Shown here one piece after another: positions 51,794 to 59,927 of a stretch of 64,000 nucleotides of DNA. The notes under the pieces were generated by a model that did no database searches, was not told the origin of the DNA, and saw only the letters and a list, made by a program, of their open reading frames with translations. Made by a program: the position numbers and the translations under genes. The first letter of the stretch is position 1. Each line of letters begins with the position of its first letter. This DNA comes from an uncultured Alphaproteobacteria bacterium (lineage in GTDB: Bacteria; Pseudomonadota; Alphaproteobacteria; CAAGCB01; CAG-977). The stretch covers positions 1 to 64,000 of the forward strand of contig CAKQWA010000013.1 of NCBI GenBank assembly GCA_934277945.1, in the 5' to 3' direction.

Positions 51794-51900
51794 AGAAAAC
51801 GGGCGTTGGTGTGGAAGACCTTCGCCCGTTGCTTTTTGACTTTTTGGTTCAAAGTATGATTTATCATCTCACACTTATTCGTTTTTTGCAAGCCCTTTTC
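51792..51900. repeat. Duplicated ppiB 3'-flank element, copy A (with terminator)
   Basis: A 46-bp block (51792-51837) and a 17-18-bp block (51883-51900, TTTTGCAAGCCCTTTTC) match 52230-52275 and 52292-52309 in the same order and orientation. The larger block contains AACGGGCG paired with CGCCCGTT, followed by T-rich sequence on the plus strand and TTCTTT on the minus strand, so it is a bidirectional terminator. Copy A has about 27 bp of extra sequence between the blocks. The 3' end of the antitoxin remnant runs into the shorter block. Confidence 0.75.
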
Positions 51901-52093
51901 CGCATTTGTCTCTGCGTAAGCAATGCCGTCCTTTTGCTCTGGCGACAACGCCAAGCGCGTAAATAATCAATTCGGCATTTTCGCTTTTCAGCATTTCATT
52001 TAAGTAGGCTTCGCAAGCCTCGTCCGATTTCAGATATTCCGCCATATCAAGTTCTTCAACGCCGAGTTTTTGCATTTGTTCATCTGTCAACAT
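51875..52093 (-). pseudogene. Truncated addiction-module antidote (HI1420-like)
   Basis: 72 codons remain. LDMAEYLKSDEACEAYLNEMLKS followed by LIIYALGVVARAKG is the N-terminal half of the putative addiction-module antidote family (HI1420-type XRE proteins), which normally continues into a helix-turn-helix of about 30-40 residues. Here the frame leaves the family after ARAKG and ends in the repeated ppiB-flank sequence. In another frame, GIAYAETNAEKGL vaguely recalls the lost helix. No HI1419-like toxin is found upstream. GGGGCTGAA precedes the start. Confidence 0.6.
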
Positions 52094-52147
52094 TTCAGCC
52101 CCTGCTTGCAGTCAGCGTGCAACTCAAAGCCCCCTAGCCTGCCTTTA

Positions 52148-52178
52148 ATTGTATCCCGTAGGATGCAAACTTTGTCAA
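52148..52178 (-). promoter_or_regulatory. Promoter of the antidote remnant
   Basis: On the minus strand TTGACA (52178-52173) and TACAAT (52153-52148) are separated by 19 bp; a 17-bp alternative -10 is GATACA. It directly precedes the antidote by about 55 bp, leaving no room for a toxin gene. Confidence 0.45.
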
Positions 52179-52229
52179 TATCAAAAATCCGCAACGCCGT
52201 GCTATTAAACTGGCAGCGGCTCGTGCATA

Positions 52230-52309
52230 AAAGAAAACGGGTGTTGATGTGGAAGCCCCCGCCCGTTGCTTTTTGTCTTATCGGCATTTGACTTTTGCAA
52301 GCCCTTTTC
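52230..52309. repeat. Duplicated ppiB 3'-flank element, copy B (ppiB terminator)
   Basis: It begins at the ppiB stop codon and includes the hairpin AACGGGCG/ACCCGTT followed on the minus strand by TTCTTTT, so it is the natural ppiB terminator. Sequence shared with copy A at 51792-51900 is described there. Confidence 0.75.
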
Positions 52310-52775
52310 AATCTTTCACATTCACGATTTTCATGGAGATGATATGGTCGGGATTTTCAACCATGCCGTTGCTTCCCGTGCCTTTTTTGATTTTATCGAC
52401 AATTTCCATGCCCTTGACCACGCGTCCCCAAATCGTGTAGTCGCCGTCAAGCCAAGGCGCGTCTTCAAAGCAGATGAAAAACTGGCTGTCCGCGCTGTCC
52501 GGATCGGCGGCTCTCGCCATGGAAACAATGCCGCGTTCGTGGTGCATTTTGGAAAATTCGGCTTTCAGTTTGACGCCCGTTCCCCCTGTTCCGTCGCCTT
52601 TCGGGTCGCCGGTTTGCGCCATGAAGCCTTCAATAACGCGGTGAAATTTCAGCCCGTTGTAAAAGCCGCGCTGAACCAACTCTTTGATTCTTTTGATGTG
52701 ATTGGGCGCCAAATGCTCGAACAGTTCGATTTCGACGGTTCCGTCTTTCAGTTTCATCAGCAATTTATCGGTCAT
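52308..52775 (-). CDS. ppiB: Cyclophilin-type peptidyl-prolyl isomerase
   Basis: 155 aa from the ATG at 52775, preceded by AAGGAG and overlapping the coaD stop (ATGA). There is no signal peptide, so it is cytosolic. Cyclophilin core motifs are FYNGLKFHRVIEGFMAQTGD (active-site Arg and the FMxQxGD-like run), GTGGTG, ADPDSADSQFFICFE and WLDGDYTIWGRVVKGMEIVDKI. It catalyses proline cis-trans isomerisation. It is last gene of the ssb-gyrA-coaD-ppiB cluster. Confidence 0.95.
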   Translation of the reverse strand: MTDKLLMKLKDGTVEIELFEHLAPNHIKRIKELVQRGFYNGLKFHRVIEGFMAQTGDPKGDGTGGTGVKLKAEFSKMHHERGIVSMARAADPDSADSQFFICFEDAPWLDGDYTIWGRVVKGMEIVDKIKKGTGSNGMVENPDHIISMKIVNVKD

Positions 52776-53287
52776 AAGCTTTGCTCCTTGCAACGCGTTA
52801 TCAGTTTTTCGGCGACATACGGCGACACAAAAGTCGAAATATCGCCTCCCAGACGGCAGATTTCCTTAACGAAGACGGAAGACACGAACTGATGTTTTTC
52901 GCACGCCATAAGGAAAACCGTTTCAATTTTCGGTTCCAGCCGGCGATTCATGACGCACATTTTGAATTCGTATTCAAAATCGGACACGGCGCGCAATCCG
53001 CGAAAAATCATCTGCGCGTCGTTTTCCTTGGCGAAATTGACAAGCAATGTGTCAACCAGCGGCTTGATTTCAATTTTTTTGCCCTTCGCCGCCGGCAAAT
53101 TCGCCACTTCCTCTTGCACCATGTCGATGCGTTCTTTCAAGGAAAACAGCGAATTTTTATGCTCGTTGATAGCAACGCCGACAATCAGATGATCGACAAC
53201 GTTCAGCGCGCGTTCCAACAAATCCAGATGACCGTAGGTGATCGGATCGAACGTACCGGGGTAAACGCCCGTGCGACTGTTCATCAT
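52772..53287 (-). CDS. coaD: Phosphopantetheine adenylyltransferase
   Basis: 171 aa. It makes dephospho-CoA from 4'-phosphopantetheine and ATP. The nucleotidyltransferase motif YPGTFDPITYGHLDLLERA (residues 8-26) and the later MIFRGLRAVSDFEYEFKMC are diagnostic, with FVSSVFVKEICRLGGD near the end. The start ATG overlaps the gyrA stop. Length matches the family, plus a few C-terminal residues. Confidence 0.97.
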   Translation of the reverse strand: MMNSRTGVYPGTFDPITYGHLDLLERALNVVDHLIVGVAINEHKNSLFSLKERIDMVQEEVANLPAAKGKKIEIKPLVDTLLVNFAKENDAQMIFRGLRAVSDFEYEFKMCVMNRRLEPKIETVFLMACEKHQFVSSVFVKEICRLGGDISTFVSPYVAEKLITRCKEQSL

Positions 53288-56052
53288 TCCCGCTCCGTTT
53301 CGGTTTCAAAAGAAACGCTTTCTTCAACAGATTGCGCTTCGGCGGAATCAGCCGCTTCGTCAAGCATTTCGTCTTCTTCGTCGTAATCTTCGATGCACGC
53401 GACGGAAACAACGCGTTCGGCGTCGCTCAACCGGAACATGATTACGCCCATCGTGTTGCGTCCCGCAATGCGCACGTCTTTAACCGGCATACGAATCAAC
53501 TTGCCCGCGTCGGTGACCAGCATCACTTGCGCTTTGTCGGTGACGGGGAAAGAAGCGACAACGCTGTCATGACGTTTCGTGTTGTCGATGTTTGTCACGC
53601 CCTGCCCGCCGCGTCCGGTAATGCGGTATTCGTAGGCGGAAGAACGCTTGCCGTAGCCTTTGTCCGTAATCGTCAGGATGAATTCTTCATTTAACTTCAT
53701 CGCTTCAAATTCTTCATCCGACAAAGTGACGGAAACGGGCGTTTCGTCGGCGTCGGACGGAGAATCGTCGTGCCGCAGAGTCTTCGCTTTTTTCAGATAG
53801 GCGTTTCTTTGCTCGACGGAAGCGTCCGTGTGCGTCAAAACCGACATGGAGATGACTTCGTCGCCGTCGGCAAGGCGGATGCCTCGCACGCCCGTTGATG
53901 TGCGACCGGAGAACACGCGCACCTCGTCGACGGGGAAGCGGATGCATTTGCCGCCCTTGACCGCCAGCAAGATGTCCTGATTGTCCGAGCAGATTTTCAC
54001 GTCGATCAGAGAATCCCCCTCGTCCAGTTTCATGGCGATTTTGCCGTTGGCTTTCACGTCGATGAAATCGGCGAGTTTGTTGCGGCGCACTCCGCCCGAA
54101 CGCGTGGCGAACATCACGTCCAGATTGGCGGCTTCGTCGTTGTTTTCGGGCAACTGCATAATTGTCGTGATGCGTTCGTCCTGTTCCAGCGGCAACAGGT
54201 TGATCAGCGCCCTGCCCTTTGATTGCGGCGTGCCGAGCGGCAGGCGGTAGACTTTCATCTTGTACACCTTGCCCGTCGACGAGAAGAACAAAACGGGCGT
54301 GTGCGTGCACGCGACGAACAGGTTCGTGACGAAATCCTCCTCGTGCGTGTTCATGCCGGAGCGTCCTTTGCCGCCGCGTTTTTGCGCGCGATAGGTCGAC
54401 AGCGGCACGCGCTTGATGTAGCCCGTGTTCGTCACGGTGACGACCATGTCTTCGCGCTGAATCAAATCTTCAATGTCGTGTTCGTATTCGACGTCTTCGA
54501 TTGTCGTGCGGCGCGGCGTGGAAAATTCCTCTTTCACGGCGACCATGTCTTCGCGGATCAGCGCGTACAACTTTTCGCGGGAAGACAAAATCGACAGATA
54601 TTCTTCGATTTCGGCGCCCAAGCCGCGCAAATCGTCGTGCAACTGTTCGCGCGCCAAGCCTGTCAAGCGGTGCAGACGCAAATCCAAAATGGAATCCGCC
54701 TGCTTGTCGGACAGTTTGTAAACACCGTTTTCGACCTTGTGTTCGGGATCGGCGATCAGTTCAATCAGCGGTTCGACGTCGCCGGGCGTCCAATCTTCCG
54801 CCATCAGTTTCGTTTTGGCGTCCTGACGGTTGGCGGCGTTGGAGATCATTTCGACGATGCGGTTGCGGCGGTCTTTCGTTTCGATTGCAATCGCCAGACC
54901 GACCAAGATGTGCGCTTTGTCGCGCGCGCGGTTCAAACGGAAAATCGTGCGGCGGCGGATAACCTCCTCGCGGAATTCGATAAACGCTTTAATAACGGTT
55001 TTCAGGCTCATCAGTTCGGGACGGCCGCCGTTCAAAGCGATGACGTTCGAACTGAAATTGCATTGCAGTTCGGTCAGTTTAAACAACTGATTCAAAACGA
55101 CTTCGGGGTGGAAGTCCTTTTTGATTTCGATGACGACGCGCACGCCTTCCTTGTCGGATTCGTCGCGCAAATCGCCGATGCCTTCAATCGTTTTATCGCG
55201 CACCAAATCGGCGATGCGGGAAATCAAAGCCGCCTTGTTGACCTGATACGGGATTTCGGAAACGATGATCGCCCAGCGGTCCTTGCGGATTTCCTCAATG
55301 CGCGTTCTGGCGCGCACGACGATCGAGCCGCGCCCCGTCAAAGCGGCGGAGCGGCATCCCGAATGTCCCATGATGATTCCGCCCGTGGGGAAATCGGGAC
55401 CCGGAACGATTTCAAACAGTTCCTCGTCCGAAATGGCGGGGTTGTCGACGTATGCCAAAGCCGCGTCGACGACTTCGCCCAAATTGTGCGGCGGAATGTT
55501 CGTCGCCATGCCGACGGCGATGCCGCCCGACCCGTTGACAAGCAGATTTGGAAAACGCGCGGGCAAGACGGTCGGTTCTTGCAGGGTTTCGTCGTAGTTG
55601 GGCATGAAATCGACGGTGTCTTCGTCGATGTTGTCCAGCAAAACGTGCGCCGCCAGAGCCAGACGCGCTTCGGTGTAACGCATGGCGGCGGCTTTATCGC
55701 CGTCCATGGAGCCGAAGTTGCCTTGCGAACTGATCAGCGGCAAACGCATGGAAAACGGTTGCGCCATACGCACCATGGCGTCGTAAATGGCGGAATCGCC
55801 GTGAGGGTGGTATTTACCCATGACGTCGCCGACGATGCGGGCGGATTTCCTTGTCGGTTTGTTGTAGTCGTAGCCGCTTTCGTGCATGGCGTACAGAATA
55901 CGGCGGTGCACGGGCTTCAAGCCGTCGCGCACGTCGGGCAAGGCGCGGGAAACGATGACGCTCATGGCATAATCCAAATAAGAGCGCCGCATTTCCTCTT
56001 CAATGCCGACGGGGGTGACGGAGGAATCTTTGATTAAATTTTCTTCAGACAC
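53284..56052 (-). CDS. gyrA: DNA gyrase subunit A
   Basis: 922 aa. The catalytic Tyr is residue 126 in RYTEAR. The quinolone-determining region GKYHPHGDSAIYD has wild-type-like Ser87 and Asp91 (equivalent to E. coli 83 and 87), so it shows no classic resistance substitution. The GyrA box in the C-terminal domain is QKRGGKG, which separates it from ParC. The beta-pinwheel follows, with an acidic tail. It lies downstream of ssb and is coupled to coaD. Confidence 0.98.
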   Translation of the reverse strand: MSEENLIKDSSVTPVGIEEEMRRSYLDYAMSVIVSRALPDVRDGLKPVHRRILYAMHESGYDYNKPTRKSARIVGDVMGKYHPHGDSAIYDAMVRMAQPFSMRLPLISSQGNFGSMDGDKAAAMRYTEARLALAAHVLLDNIDEDTVDFMPNYDETLQEPTVLPARFPNLLVNGSGGIAVGMATNIPPHNLGEVVDAALAYVDNPAISDEELFEIVPGPDFPTGGIIMGHSGCRSAALTGRGSIVVRARTRIEEIRKDRWAIIVSEIPYQVNKAALISRIADLVRDKTIEGIGDLRDESDKEGVRVVIEIKKDFHPEVVLNQLFKLTELQCNFSSNVIALNGGRPELMSLKTVIKAFIEFREEVIRRRTIFRLNRARDKAHILVGLAIAIETKDRRNRIVEMISNAANRQDAKTKLMAEDWTPGDVEPLIELIADPEHKVENGVYKLSDKQADSILDLRLHRLTGLAREQLHDDLRGLGAEIEEYLSILSSREKLYALIREDMVAVKEEFSTPRRTTIEDVEYEHDIEDLIQREDMVVTVTNTGYIKRVPLSTYRAQKRGGKGRSGMNTHEEDFVTNLFVACTHTPVLFFSSTGKVYKMKVYRLPLGTPQSKGRALINLLPLEQDERITTIMQLPENNDEAANLDVMFATRSGGVRRNKLADFIDVKANGKIAMKLDEGDSLIDVKICSDNQDILLAVKGGKCIRFPVDEVRVFSGRTSTGVRGIRLADGDEVISMSVLTHTDASVEQRNAYLKKAKTLRHDDSPSDADETPVSVTLSDEEFEAMKLNEEFILTITDKGYGKRSSAYEYRITGRGGQGVTNIDNTKRHDSVVASFPVTDKAQVMLVTDAGKLIRMPVKDVRIAGRNTMGVIMFRLSDAERVVSVACIEDYDEEDEMLDEAADSAEAQSVEESVSFETETERE

Positions 56053-56103
56053 AGAACTTATCCGTTTTCAAGTGTGACACAATTTTTAAGGGACGATGCC
56101 GGA

Positions 56104-56580
56104 TCAGAACGGAATTTCATCGTCGAACGCGCCGCCGGCTGTGGAAGCCGCAGGTTTCGCGTCCCAGCCGGAAGCGTCGGAGGACGCGTAAGACGGCGCG
56201 GAATCGTCAAAAGAGGACGCGGGCGCGCCGTTGCGGGAATCCAGCAAAACCAGTTCGCCGCGGTAGTTGCCCAGAACGACTTCGGTGACTGTTTTTTCAA
56301 CGCCGCTGCCGTCCGTCCATTTGCGCGACTGCAACGCGCCTTCGATATAGACTTTGGAGCCTTTTTTCACATAGCGTTCGGCGACGTCCGCCAGCATCTG
56401 ATTGAAAATGACGACGCGGTGCCATTCGGTTTTTTCCTGCCGTTCGCCGTTTTTGCCTTTCCACACGTCAGAGGTGGCAACGGAAAAAGACACGATTTTC
56501 TGCCCGCTTCCCGATTGGCGCACTTCGGGATCGCGTCCCAGATTTCCGACCAAAATGACCTTGTTAATGCTTCCTGCCAT
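56104..56580 (-). CDS. ssb: Single-stranded DNA-binding protein
   Basis: 158 aa. The OB fold begins MAGSINKVILVGNLGRDPEVR and contains FSVATSD and KKGSKVYIEG. A disordered Ser/Ala/Asp linker leads to the conserved acidic tip DDEIPF, which binds partner proteins. It is the first gene of the ssb-gyrA-coaD-ppiB cluster, 51 bp before gyrA. Confidence 0.97.
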   Translation of the reverse strand: MAGSINKVILVGNLGRDPEVRQSGSGQKIVSFSVATSDVWKGKNGERQEKTEWHRVVIFNQMLADVAERYVKKGSKVYIEGALQSRKWTDGSGVEKTVTEVVLGNYRGELVLLDSRNGAPASSFDDSAPSYASSDASGWDAKPAASTAGGAFDDEIPF

Positions 56581-56790
56581 GATTTCACCTAAAAAAGTAG
56601 TTTATCGTTTGCATATATCTATAATACGGCGGCGCGAAAAAACAAAGTCTTTTTTGAAAAATACGCAAAAAAAGACGCGCTTTTTGTTCAAAATCAATAT
56701 GATATAAGATTTTATTAAAGTTGTCTTTCCGCGCGTGCAGGCAAAAGGGCGCACGCCCGTCCCCATGTGTTGAAAATTAGTAAATTTGCC

Positions 56791-56820
56791 TTGACTTTCG
56801 GACGGCAAAACGTTCATATT
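56791..56820 (+). promoter_or_regulatory. Promoter of the acetate-CoA ligase gene
   Basis: TTGACT (56791-56796), an 18-bp spacer and CATATT (56815-56820), 53 bp before the ATG. The rest of the 292-bp gap between ssb and this gene is AT-rich with no other clear feature. Confidence 0.5.
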
Positions 56821-56872
56821 ACAACGCAGTTATACACTTCATAACTAACAAAATTAACGAAAGGGAGAGTTT

Positions 56873-58954
56873 ATGTCGTTAAACACGTTCTTTAACCCGC
56901 GTTCCGTCGCGGTCGTCGGTGTTTCCGCCGATGAATCCAAACTGGGCGCCGTTGTGTTCAAAAACCTTATCGAAGCCGGATTTACGGGCAATCTGTACGG
57001 GGTCAATCCGAAATTGGCGGGACAGGAATTGAAAGGCAAAAAGTGCTTTGCCTCCGTCCGCGACATTCCCGAACCCGTTGATCTGGTCGTTTTGCTGGTT
57101 CCCGCGCGTTTCTGCGAAGCCGCGGTTGACGACGCGGTCGCGAACGGCACGAAAAACATCAGCATCATCACGGCGGGCTTCGGCGAAGCGGGCAACAAGG
57201 AATTGGAACTGAAAATCGCCAAAAAGTGCATGGACGCGGGCATCAACCTGCTTGGACCGAACTGCTTGGGACACATTTCCACTTTCGACAAACTGAACGC
57301 CAGTTTCGCCCCATGCTTCCCCTTGCAAGGCAACGTCGCGTTCATTTCGCAATCGGGCGCTTACTGCTCGGCGATTTTGGACTGGGCGGAAGAAAAAGGT
57401 ATCGGCTTCTCCCACTTTATCTCCATCGGCAACAAAGCCGATTTGAACGAAGCGTCCCTGCTGGAATTCATCCAGCACGACGAAAACACCAAAGCGTTCG
57501 TGTTCTATCTGGAAGGCTTGAAAAAAGGTCAGGAATTCCTGCGCGTTTTGAAAGAAGTCAGCAAAACGAAACCTTGCGTCATCATGGAACCGGGGAAATC
57601 GTCCAAAGCGCAGGCGGCGAGCCTGTCGCACACGGGGTCGCTGGCTCCGAACTATCGCGTTTTGGAAATCGCTTTGCAGCGCAGCGGCGCGATTCAGGTT
57701 TACACGACGCGCGAACTGTTCGGCGCTCTGGAAATGTTGCAGCACGTCAATCACACCGATTTTTCGGGCTCCGTCGGCATTTTGACGAACGCGGGCGGCG
57801 TCGGCGTTCTGTCTTCCGATTTGTGCGAAGACGCGCATTTGGATTTGGCGCGTCCGAGCGAAAAGACGATTGCGGAACTGCGCGCCGTTTTGACGCCCGA
57901 AGCCTCCGTCGGCAACCCGATCGACGTTGTGGGCGACGCGAAAGCGGATCGTTATGAAAAGGCTCTGCGCGTTCTGTGCGAATCAGGCGAATACAAGAAC
58001 ATTATCGTTTTGCTGACGCCGCAGATGTCCACCGAACCGAAAGAAACCGCCGAAGCGATCATCAAATTGGCGAAAGAATACAAGAACGTGAATATTTTCT
58101 GCTCGTTCATCGGCGGCGCGCGCGTGCGCGAGGCGGTCGATATGCTGAAAGCGGCGAACGTTTTGGCGTACGACTATCCGACGGACTGCATCAAACTGCT
58201 GGGCTTGATGAAAGCGCAGATGGCGTTCAAAGGCATGAAAGACGTCAAAATCGAAACGTCCGAAGTCCCCGCCGACATCCGCAAGGACGTTGAAGCGGCG
58301 GTTGCGGAAGGCTTGGCTTCCCTGCCCCAGTCGACCATGAACAAAATCATGGATCACTACGGCATTGATTATCCGAAATGCGACAACTTCACGGACAAAG
58401 CGGCGGCGCTGGCTTTCTGCAAAAAGATCTTCCCCGCCCCCGTCGTGCTGAAATTGTCCGCTCCGGACGCTTTGCACAAAACGGAAATGAAAGGCATTTA
58501 CCTGAACATTGACGACGAAGCGAAGTTCAATCAGGCGTTTGACGAATTGACGGCGACGATTGCGAAATTCCAGCTGAAAAACGCCAGCGTGCTGATTCAG
58601 GAAATGATTGTCAAAGCCACCGAAACGATTATCGGCGTGAACTCGGACAAGAACTTCGGGCGCGTGATGATTTTCGGCACGGGCGGTATTTACACGGAAG
58701 TAATGCGCGACACGACGATGCGCATCCTGCCCGCCGACGACTTTGACGCGATGATCAAAGAAACCAAAGTCGGCACGATTTTGAACGGCGTCCGCGGCGA
58801 AGAACCCAAAGCGGTCGGACCTTTGGCGGAAACGTTGAAGAAAGTGCAGAAGTTGGTTCTGGAAATCCCCGAAATCAAATCCATCGACGGCAATCCCGTG
58901 CTTGTCACGAAAGACCGCGCCGTTGTCGTGGACTTCAAGATGCTGCTGAAATAA
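56873..58954 (+). CDS. Acetate-CoA ligase (ADP-forming), fused alpha-beta
   Basis: 693 aa. It forms acetate and ATP from acetyl-CoA, ADP and Pi, an energy-conserving step of fermentation. The alpha part (1-460) has a CoA-binding Rossmann domain (VVGVSADESKLGAVVFKN), the GPNCLGHIS motif and SHTGSLA near the phosphohistidine region. The beta part (about 480-693) is an ATP-grasp domain with VVLKLSAPDALHKTEMKG. AAAGGGAG precedes the ATG, with promoter and terminator nearby, so it is monocistronic and probably well expressed. Confidence 0.92.
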   Translation: MSLNTFFNPRSVAVVGVSADESKLGAVVFKNLIEAGFTGNLYGVNPKLAGQELKGKKCFASVRDIPEPVDLVVLLVPARFCEAAVDDAVANGTKNISIITAGFGEAGNKELELKIAKKCMDAGINLLGPNCLGHISTFDKLNASFAPCFPLQGNVAFISQSGAYCSAILDWAEEKGIGFSHFISIGNKADLNEASLLEFIQHDENTKAFVFYLEGLKKGQEFLRVLKEVSKTKPCVIMEPGKSSKAQAASLSHTGSLAPNYRVLEIALQRSGAIQVYTTRELFGALEMLQHVNHTDFSGSVGILTNAGGVGVLSSDLCEDAHLDLARPSEKTIAELRAVLTPEASVGNPIDVVGDAKADRYEKALRVLCESGEYKNIIVLLTPQMSTEPKETAEAIIKLAKEYKNVNIFCSFIGGARVREAVDMLKAANVLAYDYPTDCIKLLGLMKAQMAFKGMKDVKIETSEVPADIRKDVEAAVAEGLASLPQSTMNKIMDHYGIDYPKCDNFTDKAAALAFCKKIFPAPVVLKLSAPDALHKTEMKGIYLNIDDEAKFNQAFDELTATIAKFQLKNASVLIQEMIVKATETIIGVNSDKNFGRVMIFGTGGIYTEVMRDTTMRILPADDFDAMIKETKVGTILNGVRGEEPKAVGPLAETLKKVQKLVLEIPEIKSIDGNPVLVTKDRAVVVDFKMLLK

Positions 58955-58975
58955 TCGTCGGCAACACGACGTTGA

Positions 58976-59005
58976 AAGAGCCGTCCGTTCGGGCGGCTCT
59001 TTTCG
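58976..59005 (+). terminator. Intrinsic terminator of the acetate-CoA ligase gene
   Basis: AAGAGCCGTCC pairs with GGGCGGCTCTT around GTTC (one G-T step), followed by TT. Confidence 0.85.
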
Positions 59006-59017
59006 TATGCGCGCTTT

Positions 59018-59557
59018 TTATTTTGTCCTTATTTTAAAAAGCGTAATGCCGAAAAAATAAAATGTCCGCGAGCCTTCTTTTTTGCGGAAAAAAAGCGGTC
59101 TTTTGTGTTTTTTGCGGTAAAGACGCAATGCTGTGACAACGTGACTTTCACCGAAGACGGACATTAACACGCAAGAACGGTGCTGACCGTCCAAAATGCG
59201 CCCTCTTTCAGTAATGATGACAACGGAATTGGGTGTATAACCGTTTTTTTCGATATTGTTTTTAAGACTATCGGTGTGCTCGCGTTCTTCTTTTGAAAAA
59301 CATAGGTATTGGTAAACGGGGGAAGCGGTAATTTTTTTGCTGTCGAACGGTTGCGGCAATCGCAATTCCTTTAAAGGAATTTTTATCAGTTCAAAATAAT
59401 AAAAATATTCATTTTTTAAAAAAATGTCGAAAAATTCGCGATCAATATAAAAACGTTTATCTTTTAAAAGAAGTTCGTTTTTCTTTGCGCGAAAAACAAT
59501 CGGGCATAATATCCTTTTGATAAAGACAGGCAATCGTGAAAATAAAGATAAAAACAT
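59018..59557 (-). CDS. AT-rich ParB-like protein, probably acquired
   Basis: 179 aa, rich in Lys, Phe, Tyr and Ile, with A/T-rich codons unlike its GC-rich neighbours. The motif ILDGQHRSCVL (about 118-128) and a preceding NGYTPNSVVIITERG strand recall the ParB/Srx fold (DGxHR). The N-terminus has a short hydrophobic patch (MFLSLFSRLPVFIKRIL). A leader hairpin (GACCGCC/GGCGGTC, 59584-59603) and AGGAGAG precede the ATG. DGQHR proteins of this kind occur in surface-polysaccharide loci and in nucleases; no function can be claimed here. Confidence 0.55.
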   Translation of the reverse strand: MFLSLFSRLPVFIKRILCPIVFRAKKNELLLKDKRFYIDREFFDIFLKNEYFYYFELIKIPLKELRLPQPFDSKKITASPVYQYLCFSKEEREHTDSLKNNIEKNGYTPNSVVIITERGRILDGQHRSCVLMSVFGESHVVTALRLYRKKHKRPLFFRKKEGSRTFYFFGITLFKIRTK

Positions 59558-59927
59558 AAAAACTCTCCTGTTTTAATAGATTAGACCGCCTTTTCAGGCG
59601 GTCGGAGAGTTGAGAAATCATACATCAGAATGACTGTTTGACCTTTAAAGCGAACCGATAAAAATCGGGGCTTCTGAACATACGTCAAAACCTCCCCGAC
59701 CATATAATTGAAATCGGGGATATAATTCCGCATTGCCGTAAGCAAAACGGATTATACGGCGTTTATATCAAACACCGCTGATGTAAGAACTTCTCACAGT
59801 TCCGCGCCTTATAAGGCACTGGCACGCAAAACAAAATTCCGCGCGCTGAAATCAGGATATAATTAACCCCGATTCAAATGCAAGAAGTTTTTGAATCGGG
59901 GTTGTCGAGATTGACTTTAAGGAAAAA
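59558..59927. other. Repeat-rich intergenic region before the autotransporter end
   Basis: No gene in 370 bp. It holds a perfect 14-bp inverted repeat (AACCCCGATTCAAA 59865-59878 with 59890-59903), a smaller one (CCCCGA 59694-59699 with TCGGGG 59714-59719), the palindrome GCCTTATAAGGC (59806-59817), and several copies of ATCGGGG and of ATATAATT. The 14-bp stem lies just after the autotransporter stop but is not followed by a T-run on the minus strand. Confidence 0.6.

Noticed and set aside
52087..52311. Possible toxin gene upstream of the antidote remnant
   Set aside because: The 74-codon frame has no RelE/HigB features, covers the ppiB terminator and spans the candidate antidote promoter.
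54223..56037. 604-codon open frame opposite gyrA
   Set aside because: Mirror frame of a highly conserved gene; composition is Arg/Phe/Asp/Val biased and there is no ribosome-binding site.
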